Shown here piece after piece: positions 24,262 to 32,138 of a stretch of DNA of 64,000 nucleotides; position 1 is the stretch's first letter; the number at the start of each line of letters is the position of its first letter. Both the position numbers and the translations under genes were made by a program. Origin of the DNA: SKVR01 sp046291875 (GTDB taxonomy: Bacteria; Bacteroidota; Bacteroidia; Bacteroidales; UBA7960); the NCBI GenBank assembly GCA_046291875.1, contig JBKBSF010000011.1:1-64000 (forward strand), given 5' to 3'. The notes beneath the pieces were generated by a model. That model worked only from the letters and a program-made list of their open reading frames with translations. It was not told the origin of the DNA and searched no databases.

Positions 24262-25350
24262 TCAGTTGTTGTACACCTCCTTAATGAATCGCTGCAGCAT
24301 CTGCCTCCACGTCAGTTTTTCATTGCGAAAGACAGCTTCCACCAATAAGCCTGGCAAAAGAGCCTGTTCTGAAGAGGTATCTTCAAGCAGTGCATTTACA
24401 AAGATCTGCTGTCGCTGGCCAATACGTTGCACACTGTTCTCAATATCGATTACCCTTGCCTGTATTGGGGTTTTATGCACCGGCGAAATAATCTGGACGG
24501 TTTGCCCCAGTTCAATGTAAGGTATCTGGTAAACATCTATGGGAATGCGTACCACAAAGGTGGATAAATCTGCAATTTTAAAAAGCCCTTCAAACCCGTT
24601 CTGTGCACCGTATTTTCGCAAAACAATCCCATCGATAGGAGAGAGGATTGTGTAGGACTGCCGGACCTGCTCAAGGAAATCGATGTTTTGCTGCAGCGCC
24701 CTGATGTTGGCTCTTACAAATTCCAGTTGTTCTTCCTTGGCACCGCTGGTGGCCGCCTGGTATTGTGCCCGGGCAATGAGATATTGCTGGAGCTTTTGCT
24801 GATGCTCATTGGCGGAAATTTCATATTTCTCTTCGGCAATATGTCCTTGCTGGTAAAGTTGTGCATTTCGCTGGTGGATCCTTTCTGTGGTTTCCATATC
24901 CTGCCGTGCCAGTATCATTCTGTTGTGGGCAATCTCAATCTCCTGCGGCCTTTCGCCACTGGCATAGAGCAGCAGCAACTGTTGCTGTATGGCCAGGTCT
25001 CCTCTGAGTTCCTGTAGTTTTCTCAGATCTGCAAAGGATTCTATCTGTGCAATGGTGTCTCCTGTGGCTATTCCCGACGATGGGCTGAAATCTTTGTGCA
25101 TACGAAACGATCCTGCATCGCCCCTCTGAAACTCAGTGGTATGAAGCTGGCTGGTAGATTGAAGTAAATGATCCTCAAGCTTGTGTACAATGGTGCCATC
25201 ACTGTTTACCGTTAATGTCCATTCCTGACTGGGGTATATAATTCCCCGCGAAGAAATGCTATAGGTAAAGGTGATTTTCTGAAGGGCGAACCAGCCCCCT
25301 GCAACCAATAGCAGGATAAGCAAGCTGGGCAAAAATATTTTTTTATTCAC
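24262..25350 (-). CDS. HlyD-family membrane fusion protein
   Basis: I place the start at the GTG at 25350 (MNKKIFLPSLLILLLVAGGW, 362 residues). The longer frame upstream is not protein-like. One N-terminal helix is followed by a biotinyl-lipoyl-like half motif, a long coiled coil (about 115-215, rich in Q, E, R) and the second half with QSYTILSPIDGIVLRKYGAQ and a barrel domain near KTPIQARVIDIE. Such adaptors link inner-membrane pumps to outer-membrane channels, but no ABC or RND pump or TolC is adjacent. Instead it heads a tight operon with VTC and DUF4956 genes. Confidence 0.82.
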   Translation of the reverse strand: MNKKIFLPSLLILLLVAGGWFALQKITFTYSISSRGIIYPSQEWTLTVNSDGTIVHKLEDHLLQSTSQLHTTEFQRGDAGSFRMHKDFSPSSGIATGDTIAQIESFADLRKLQELRGDLAIQQQLLLLYASGERPQEIEIAHNRMILARQDMETTERIHQRNAQLYQQGHIAEEKYEISANEHQQKLQQYLIARAQYQAATSGAKEEQLEFVRANIRALQQNIDFLEQVRQSYTILSPIDGIVLRKYGAQNGFEGLFKIADLSTFVVRIPIDVYQIPYIELGQTVQIISPVHKTPIQARVIDIENSVQRIGQRQQIFVNALLEDTSSEQALLPGLLVEAVFRNEKLTWRQMLQRFIKEVYNN

Positions 25351-25511
25351 AGTGTTGGTTTTATTCTGGTACTTTGCGGGGCAGCGTTTTGCAGTGGGTG
25401 TATGTGGAATATATGCCCTGTACAGGAAGCATGTTAAGTTATTGTTAAGTGCAAAAATACACAATCTTTTGTAATAAGAACCCCGCAGATCACCCAATCG
25501 GATGCAAGGAG

Positions 25512-25547
25512 AAAAAGTAAAGCCGGCAGTATGTGGCTGCCGGCTTT
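25512..25547 (-). terminator. intrinsic terminator after the MerTP-like gene
   Basis: The perfect 11-bp stem aaagccggcag/ctgccggcttt (25519-25529 with 25537-25547) is followed on the minus strand by tactttttc. It lies about 50 bases past the MerTP-like stop and before the HlyD-like promoter region. Confidence 0.75.
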
Positions 25548-25595
25548 GCTTTTGGATTACTATCAATCCGAAAAAGTTAATTACCCATGTAGAGT

Positions 25596-26168
25596 TTACT
25601 GCATAACCACAGTATAGCCAGACTCTTCGATGGTTTGGGCTATGAGTCCTTCAGAGAGTTTGCTTTTATCGTAAACAACGTATACCTCCTCGCGGGTATG
25701 AGAAGCTGCTACACTCTCTACTCCATCAAGGGCACCTACCCGTCTTTGCACCAGGCTCTCGCAGCCTCCGCAGTCCATGCCGTGCACCGTAAGCACAAGT
25801 TCAGTGCGGTTTCCCTCTGAAATATCCTTTTGGCTTTGACCGGTGTCAAAAGACTGAATATACCAGGGAGCTGCCATCAGGATGACAGCAAAAACTGTTA
25901 CAATACCTACAAATACAAAGCTTTGAGGGTTGTGTTTTTCGCGTACAGAAGTAGTTTGGCCCTTTCTGCGTTTATGATTTTTTATGGCCTGGTACCACAT
26001 TACTGTTAGCAGAAGTAAAACCAAAACCACTATGAAGGGCCACATGGATACAACCCTGGAGTAGGGTCCGTCCACTGCCAGGGTAAGCTGATAAGAAAAG
26101 CCGGAGATACGACCCGCAGAGAGGCCTCCGAATATACTTGCCAAAAAGCTGAATGCAAAAAATACCAT
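25596..26168 (-). CDS. MerTP-like protein without the membrane cysteine pair
   Basis: The start at 26168 (MVFFAFSFLASIFGGLSAGR) gives 190 residues. The layout matches MerT-MerP fusions: two helices, a cytoplasmic basic loop after WYQAIKNHKRRKG, a third helix in VFVGIVTVFAVILMAAPWYI, then an HMA domain with the metal motif GMDCGGCESLV (about 130-140). MerT helix one normally carries a Cys-Cys pair that relays Hg(II). Here the equivalent helix has no cysteine. Metal handling by the HMA domain is likely. Mercury transport is doubtful, and another metal or a sensor role is possible. It has its own terminator. Confidence 0.75.
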   Translation of the reverse strand: MVFFAFSFLASIFGGLSAGRISGFSYQLTLAVDGPYSRVVSMWPFIVVLVLLLLTVMWYQAIKNHKRRKGQTTSVREKHNPQSFVFVGIVTVFAVILMAAPWYIQSFDTGQSQKDISEGNRTELVLTVHGMDCGGCESLVQRRVGALDGVESVAASHTREEVYVVYDKSKLSEGLIAQTIEESGYTVVMQ

Positions 26169-26290
26169 GGTTTGTGTATTTAGGGTGTAAATTGAATTAA
26201 CCAAATCAAAATTAATAAAAATACTGCTAGGATTTTGTTTTCGGGGCAATTGATAAGAGAAAATGCTTTTTTTGTCGTAAGGATATTTCT

Positions 26291-26965
26291 TTAAAAAGTT
26301 TTTGGGGTGGAAGGATCCGGACCTTGGGAAAAACTATCGGGTTGAGGAAGTCCCTTTTTTAGTTCTGTGATGCTGAAGTGGTAATTTACAACCACACCCT
26401 TGTGTTGCCCCTGCACAACATCTCCCATGCCAGAAGCCCGGCGAAAGCGCCGGTGGTTTTTAGGATCGGCCAGCCGGATTTGCTCAAGGATGCTGATGTG
26501 CTGATGCCAGAATTTTCGGGTTTGAGGGTCTGTGCCCGTTATGCAGGGTCTGTGCATCAGGCACCATACAATAAAAATGGAGCGGTTCTCCTGCTTATGA
26601 ATAGTGAAGTACCTTTCCAGATCACTCAGGTTCAAAGCCAGGGTCTCGGAGGGTATCAGGCCACTGTGCGGAAGCACCCTCTCAATCTTCATAAAGGTGC
26701 GCGCCTGCCCTTTTATTTCAATAAAACATAGCAGCGAGTTGTTCTCTGCAGATCGTATCTCCAGGTCTGGGTAGCCCTCACGTGTGGTTTTCTGAACCCT
26801 CAGCCAGGGGAAACTCTGGTTGTAGTAACTGGCTGCAAAATCCTCGATGGCCTCCGAAAATTTCAGGTCTTTTTCAAAATCAAACTGGGGTACAGTTTTT
26901 CCATCGCAACGGGTGGGGCAGGTGCTGCAATTGTATTTGTAAGCTGAAATCTCTTCGTACTTCAT
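26291..26965 (-). CDS. putative PD-(D/E)XK nuclease-fold protein beside a methyltransferase
   Basis: This 224-residue protein is not assigned to a family by eye. The segment GYPDLEIRSAENNSLLCFIE leads to IEIKG, giving Pro66-Asp67 ... Glu83-Ile84-Lys85, the spacing and context of a PD-(D/E)XK nuclease core. Near the N-terminus Cys13, Cys16 and Cys20 (NCSTCPTRC) could bind a metal. It begins 11 bases after the methyltransferase gene ends, on the same strand, which is a typical restriction-modification layout. The C-terminal tail is proline-rich and probably disordered. Cleavage activity is inferred. Confidence 0.55.
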   Translation of the reverse strand: MKYEEISAYKYNCSTCPTRCDGKTVPQFDFEKDLKFSEAIEDFAASYYNQSFPWLRVQKTTREGYPDLEIRSAENNSLLCFIEIKGQARTFMKIERVLPHSGLIPSETLALNLSDLERYFTIHKQENRSIFIVWCLMHRPCITGTDPQTRKFWHQHISILEQIRLADPKNHRRFRRASGMGDVVQGQHKGVVVNYHFSITELKKGLPQPDSFSQGPDPSTPKTF

Positions 26966-26976
26966 AGGCTTTGGGT

Positions 26977-28092
26977 TTATGCCGTATCCTCTGAGCCTTC
27001 CTGCGGCCTGGCTTCCATGTATTCCTTCTCGTATTGGTGGCGAAGCTCGTCAATGCTGATAAGCCTTTTATCTCTTTTTACATACCAGAAACTCCATCCG
27101 TTGTTGTTTTCGCGCCCAAGCATTCGGGCACTGGTTTTATGGATGGAAGCGGCTATATCATTGGCCAGCAGTGAACCGTCGGCCATTACCTCTGCCGTGA
27201 ACTTTTCATCCTTCGAATACAGTTTTTCACCTGGTGTTATCAGCTGTTTCTCAATAAGGTTGCCGAAGGGTACTTTGGGTTTGCGTTTTTCAATTTTGTA
27301 CTCCAGCAAAGGCTCTGGCAGGGGGGCGATCTTTTCAATTCTGTCGCGGGAAATGCGGATGTAGAAATCTTCCTTCTCGAAACCAATGAACCTCCGGCCC
27401 AGTCTTTTGGCTACAGCGGCAGTGGTGCCACTGCCGGAGAACGGATCCAGCACAATATCACCAGGATTAGAGGTAGATAAGATGATCCGGAAAAGCAATT
27501 CCTGCGGTTTTTGCGTTGAGTGGGCCTTTTGCCCGTTTACCCTGATGCGCTCTTCTCCCTGGCAAATGGGTATGAGCCAGTCGCTGCGCATTTGCAGGTC
27601 GTCGTTGAGCACCTTCATGGAGTGGTAATGGAAAGTGTAGCGCGCATTTTTTTGCTTTGATGCCCAGATCATGGTTTCATGGGCATTGTTGAAGCGTGTG
27701 CCTTTAAAGTTAGGCATGGGATTGGTTTTTATCCACACAATGTCGTTGAGGATCCAGAACCCCTCATTCTGCAAAAGAGTTCCTACTCTGAAGATGTTAT
27801 GGTAGCTCCCTATAACCCAGATACTACCTGTAGGTTTGAGAATTCGCCTGCATTCAGTAAGCCATTGCCGGGTAAAATTATCGTATTCCTGAAGAGAATC
27901 AAACTGGTCCCAATGATCATTTACAGCATCTACAAGGGTTTGATTGGGGCGGTAGAGTTCGCTGTTGAGCTGCAGGTTGTAAGGTGGGTCGGCAAAGATC
28001 AGATCGATGGAATTGTCGGGGAGCTTTTGCATCTGGCTGATGCAATCGCCCTGGTGTATTTGGTTAAGGGTAAAGGGGCCTATATTATCCAT
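26977..28092 (-). CDS. site-specific adenine DNA methyltransferase, HinfI/CcrM-like
   Basis: This 371-residue beta-class methyltransferase has the catalytic DPPY at 35-38 (DLIFADPPYNLQL) and the S-adenosylmethionine motif DPFSGSGTTAAVAKRLGR further on. A C-terminal RAMA-type domain (about 275-360) contains SIHKTSARMLGRENNNGWSF. From memory, order and wording of motifs (GSIWVIGSYHNIFRVG, KTNPMPNFKGTRFNNAHETM, KAHSTQKPQELL) are close to M.HinfI and CcrM, which modify GANTC. GANTC as target is therefore a guess. It is followed directly by a nuclease-fold candidate. It could be a solitary regulatory methylase or the M half of a restriction system. Confidence 0.85.
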   Translation of the reverse strand: MDNIGPFTLNQIHQGDCISQMQKLPDNSIDLIFADPPYNLQLNSELYRPNQTLVDAVNDHWDQFDSLQEYDNFTRQWLTECRRILKPTGSIWVIGSYHNIFRVGTLLQNEGFWILNDIVWIKTNPMPNFKGTRFNNAHETMIWASKQKNARYTFHYHSMKVLNDDLQMRSDWLIPICQGEERIRVNGQKAHSTQKPQELLFRIILSTSNPGDIVLDPFSGSGTTAAVAKRLGRRFIGFEKEDFYIRISRDRIEKIAPLPEPLLEYKIEKRKPKVPFGNLIEKQLITPGEKLYSKDEKFTAEVMADGSLLANDIAASIHKTSARMLGRENNNGWSFWYVKRDKRLISIDELRHQYEKEYMEARPQEGSEDTA

Positions 28093-28140
28093 GCATGAGA
28101 AGCTTTAGAATGCAAAGCTATGAAAAAATGGATTGCTGGC

Positions 28141-30915
28141 TTAAAGCAATGTGCTGGGCATGGGGTCTGGATCAGGCCCTTTGAAGGGTAGGGTTTGTAT
28201 CAACAAGGCAAAATCTTTATATTCAAGAGGTTTGGTAAGGTAAGCATCCAGCCCGAGAGTGATGTACTTCTCCTTATCGCCCTCGAATGCATTGGCGCTC
28301 AAACCCACAATGGGAGGGAGGTTTTCATGGTTGGTGCGAAGCAGTCGTGTGGTTTCAATTCCATCCATGTGGGGCATTTGAATGTCCATCAGAATCAGAT
28401 CAAACTTTCCTTGTGAATATTGTTGTAATGCCTCTTCACCGCTGCCTGCTATGGTTACTTTGTGTCCATTTGATGCTAGAATAAGTTTGATCACTTTCTG
28501 GTTGATGGGCTTATCTTCCACCAGAAGAATTCTTAAGCTCCTGGGTTGATTTGTGAGATTAGTATCATTGGGAAGAGCTTTTTTGGCCTGGGGTAAGCTC
28601 ACCGGAATGCTGAACCAGAACCTTGAGCCAGCATCGGGATTACTCTCAAAACCAATCTCACCTCCCATCAGAATTACGAGTTCTTTGCAAATGGAAAGCC
28701 CCAGCCCAGTGCCATCGTGCTCCCGAATATCATTCTCATGGGTTTGAGAAAAGGGTATGAAAAGAAGTTTTTGCTTCTCAGGGGCAATTCCCTTTCCGGT
28801 ATCCTTTACTTCAAAGAAGATTCTTATCCTCCCCGGGGCAAGTTTTTCTGCCTCACACCAGGCAGCCAGTGAGATGCTTCCCTGTTGCGTAAATTTTACT
28901 GCGTTGGATACAAGGTTGTTTATCACCTGCGATATTCGTTGGCTATCGCCTATCAAACATTGCGGAATATCTTTATCGCACTTACTGTTGAATGTTATTC
29001 CCTTGGCATTGCAGCCTGGCTCATAGAGCTTTCGTGCCCTTTCAATGAGCCTTGACACTCTGAATTCGCGTAGCTTAAGGTCTGTTTTTCCTGCTTCAAT
29101 TTTCGAAAAATCCAGCACCTGGTTGATGATTTCTTTGAGGTTTTCTCCTGAGGAGTGAAGAATAGAAAGATACTCCTTCTGTATTGAATCCAGCTGGGTA
29201 AGACGTATTACTTCGATCATACCCAGTATTCCGGTAAGTGGTGTGCGCAGTTCGTGGCTCATATTGGCCAGGAAGTTTTGTTTGAATCGGGCCGACTCTG
29301 AAGCTACCATTACCTTTCGCTCTAGCTCTTCCTTTTCTTTCAGCATGCTCCGGTCTTCCCATACCGCAACACCTCCTTGTATGGTTCCATCGAGGGAGGA
29401 AATATGAGAACAGATGATCCGAACAGGCAAGTTTTCTGAGCTTCCGAAAAACCGGCAGTCACCCGTGAAATTTTCATTCAGCCCTTCCAGTGCATGGGTT
29501 AAAATGTGGGCGATGCGATCATCTGTAAAGTCAGAAATGTTCTTCGAAAGTATCTCCTCTCTTCGCATGGCAGCCATGCGAGCAAAAGCCGTATTGCAGT
29601 CTGTGATTTTTCCTGTGGGTTCAAAGTGAATGATGCCCAGTGTAACCTGGTCGAAGAACAAACGGTACTTTTTTTCACTCAACATCAGTGCCTCCTCCGC
29701 AAATTGTTTCTCCTGGTCAGTAAATATCTGCGATATCAAGGCTGAGCAGGTGGCCAGAAAACCCTCCTCGTCGGTAAACCATTTTCTTTTGGTTTCGCAG
29801 ACTTCGATACAAGTAACTCCGATCAGCTCGCCAGAATTGTAGATGCCGGCTTCCATTACAGAAGTGATGTTGTTGGGCTTGTAATAGGAAGAAAAAAGTT
29901 CCCTGGTAATTTTGTTGCGCTGCACATCTGAAACAATAATCCTTCTTCCGGCTTCAAGAGCCTGTATATAATGGCTTAGATTACCGGTTTCGATAGCCAT
30001 CGATGGGGTATCCCAGAGATTTTTGCTGTGATTGTACAACACCAGACAGTTTAACGTATTTTTATCGTGAGAGAATTTCCAGATGCTTGCCCTGTTAACT
30101 TTTAGAGATTGGGCAAGCAGTCTGGTAATTTCTTTCAAGGATTGCTCAAAGTCGGAGGAGCGTATTACTTTGTCCAGCGCCAGGTTTGCTATAGCAGCCT
30201 TTTGCATACGCGACCTGCGCTCGCTCAGAGTTCGATGCCGCATTCTGACAGACAGTCCCAGCAATATGATCACAAAGAACAACAGTGACACAGGTAAAGC
30301 CGCTTGTCTGGCTCTTTTTATTCTCCATTTACTTGCATCAATATCCATCCCCAGTACAGCAATTACCTCGTTGGTGTCAGGGTCTGAGATGGGGAAAACC
30401 GATGAAAAGAAGGTGCCCCATTTATCGGTATAAGGACCTAATGTGGCCGGTTTTCGGGTGCGAAAAACCTGAAGCAATTCGCCGGGCATGTCGTCGTAGA
30501 TTTCGCCAGGCTGAGCCGAAGTTCCTTCAGGATTATCTGTATGACCGATATCCAGAAGAAAAATTACAATACCCGGGTCTGCTTTTCTGAGCAAGTAAAT
30601 GTACACGCAGTCAGGATTTGCCGATCTGATGGCTGTAAGCTGACGTCTGACAAGGTTATATTCTTCAAGGTAAATGTCGCTGCTATCTCCTCTGAAATCT
30701 GCAATGGCTTCTCTGTCCAGTGCCATTGCAGCAAGTGATGATTGTCGCAAAAAATCCTTGCGCATGTTCTGGTCAGTATTGCGCACAATCCAGAAAGAAG
30801 CCAGCAAAGCAAGAAGCAAAATACCTGTTGTGGTAAGTGTATTTTGCACCAATGGAAGATGCGGCCCGGAAAGCCTTTGCCAAAGCAACTGCACGGTAGT
30901 TCCTGGTGAGGGCAT
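28141..30915 (-). CDS. hybrid sensor histidine kinase/response regulator
   Basis: This is a 924-residue membrane-bound sensor. Helix one (about 27-45) and helix two (about 207-224) flank an extracytoplasmic sensor domain. Then follow a GAF domain (about 250-405), a PAS domain (about 412-525), HisKA with NMSHELRTPLTG (His554), HATPase with the N box QVINNLVSNAVKFTQ and G box EHDGTGLGLSICKELV, and a receiver domain (about 795-915) with LILMDIQMPHMDG (Asp844). No HPt domain is fused and no response-regulator gene lies beside it, so the downstream partner is elsewhere. The signal is unknown. Confidence 0.93.
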   Translation of the reverse strand: MPSPGTTVQLLWQRLSGPHLPLVQNTLTTTGILLLALLASFWIVRNTDQNMRKDFLRQSSLAAMALDREAIADFRGDSSDIYLEEYNLVRRQLTAIRSANPDCVYIYLLRKADPGIVIFLLDIGHTDNPEGTSAQPGEIYDDMPGELLQVFRTRKPATLGPYTDKWGTFFSSVFPISDPDTNEVIAVLGMDIDASKWRIKRARQAALPVSLLFFVIILLGLSVRMRHRTLSERRSRMQKAAIANLALDKVIRSSDFEQSLKEITRLLAQSLKVNRASIWKFSHDKNTLNCLVLYNHSKNLWDTPSMAIETGNLSHYIQALEAGRRIIVSDVQRNKITRELFSSYYKPNNITSVMEAGIYNSGELIGVTCIEVCETKRKWFTDEEGFLATCSALISQIFTDQEKQFAEEALMLSEKKYRLFFDQVTLGIIHFEPTGKITDCNTAFARMAAMRREEILSKNISDFTDDRIAHILTHALEGLNENFTGDCRFFGSSENLPVRIICSHISSLDGTIQGGVAVWEDRSMLKEKEELERKVMVASESARFKQNFLANMSHELRTPLTGILGMIEVIRLTQLDSIQKEYLSILHSSGENLKEIINQVLDFSKIEAGKTDLKLREFRVSRLIERARKLYEPGCNAKGITFNSKCDKDIPQCLIGDSQRISQVINNLVSNAVKFTQQGSISLAAWCEAEKLAPGRIRIFFEVKDTGKGIAPEKQKLLFIPFSQTHENDIREHDGTGLGLSICKELVILMGGEIGFESNPDAGSRFWFSIPVSLPQAKKALPNDTNLTNQPRSLRILLVEDKPINQKVIKLILASNGHKVTIAGSGEEALQQYSQGKFDLILMDIQMPHMDGIETTRLLRTNHENLPPIVGLSANAFEGDKEKYITLGLDAYLTKPLEYKDFALLIQTLPFKGPDPDPMPSTLL

Positions 30916-31066
30916 GGTTTTGAATTTTGGTATAAGGTTATGCCTGCGTGCAAAGGCCGTTGATGTGCCGCTTTAAAAGCAAAAAACGGTTTTAACAAAT
31001 GTACGAAAATAAATCAATGTGGGTGCCTAAAATGCCTTTGGTCAGCAGAATACGGCAATTGTTTTG

Positions 31067-31948
31067 TTACATGGAAGCACCAAGGACTGATTGTGCAATC
31101 AGGATAAGCATTATGGATAGAAAATACAGGTTCATGATCATAAAAGCTCTGTTGAGATGTTGAGGGCTCTTTAAACCCGGCCATTGATAAAAGCTTATGA
31201 TAAGAGCCAATGACAGGATCATAATCATGCTGCCCCACAGCCATCCTTGCACTACCTGGAAAACGAATAGAAACACAGCACTTATGGCGGTAGCCAGCAC
31301 CCAAACGAATGTCATCCGGGAGATCTGCCCGGAAGAAAGCAGTGCCGTTGCGGAAGGGAAACCAGCCTTTTGATAATCTTGTCCATACCTGAGCAGTATC
31401 AGCCAGAAATGAGGTATCTGACCCATAAAAAAGAAGGCAGCCACCAAAACTATAGCTTGCTCGTTTACGGCTCCTCCGGCAGCTGTCCAGCCAATAACCG
31501 GAGGGAGGGCTCCCACCACAGCACCCGGAAGTATGGCCCAGGGGGTTTTGAGCTTCAGGGGGGTGTACAAGCCATTGTACCACACCAGCGTAAGAATGGC
31601 CAGTAGTGCTGGCCAGATGCCTGCAAAAAGAAACAGGAGTAAGGCTCCGGAGCCTGATAACAGCAAGACCCAAACCAGGGCGTGCCTGAGTTTTACCTGC
31701 CCGGCAGGCAAGGGTCGATGACGGGTGCGTTCCATCATGGCATCAGTATGGCGCTCCTGTACCTGGTTGAGGGCCGATGAACCCGCGGCTATGAGCAAAA
31801 CCCCAAACCAGGCTGTAAACCATCCTGATGAGAAAGTACCGCTGAAAAGTATATATCCGCAGAGTGCAGAAAATGCGACTGACAGAGTTATGATGGGTTT
31901 GGTAAGTCGGATAAACGACCCGATTGCTGCAAGAGAACTAGACTTCAT
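31067..31948 (-). CDS. cyoE: heme O synthase (protoheme IX farnesyltransferase)
   Basis: This UbiA-family enzyme farnesylates haem B to haem O, the precursor of haem A for the neighbouring oxidase. The 293 residues have about eight helices. The first Asp-rich region is replaced, as in the family, by ALNQVQERHTDAMMERTRHR with the conserved N-x3-E-R-x2-D-x2-M-x-R-T pattern, followed by RPLPAG. LVWYNGLYTPLKLKTPWAIL and the second motif region PVIGWTAAGG also fit. ctaA (haem A synthase) is not in the window. It is transcribed divergently from the cupredoxin gene. Confidence 0.93.
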   Translation of the reverse strand: MKSSSLAAIGSFIRLTKPIITLSVAFSALCGYILFSGTFSSGWFTAWFGVLLIAAGSSALNQVQERHTDAMMERTRHRPLPAGQVKLRHALVWVLLLSGSGALLLFLFAGIWPALLAILTLVWYNGLYTPLKLKTPWAILPGAVVGALPPVIGWTAAGGAVNEQAIVLVAAFFFMGQIPHFWLILLRYGQDYQKAGFPSATALLSSGQISRMTFVWVLATAISAVFLFVFQVVQGWLWGSMIMILSLALIISFYQWPGLKSPQHLNRAFMIMNLYFLSIMLILIAQSVLGASM

Positions 31949-32138
31949 TGAGCCAGGAATTGGATTTAGTGGCTGGGGGCTGGTAAAGGTAAAACCTTCC
32001 TTTCAAAAATGCATGGTTTTTTTTAAAATTAAACAAGTAAAAAGGTAAATAAATACAAAAATAAAGAAATGTTTTGTAACTTTAGGGAAGGAGATCTATT
32101 CCTGGTAATCAATTTGTTTAATCGCAAAACACACAGCC

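Noticed and set aside
31014..31673. 219-codon minus-strand frame within heme O synthase
   Set aside because: Same strand but a different frame from a clear UbiA-family gene; no family features.
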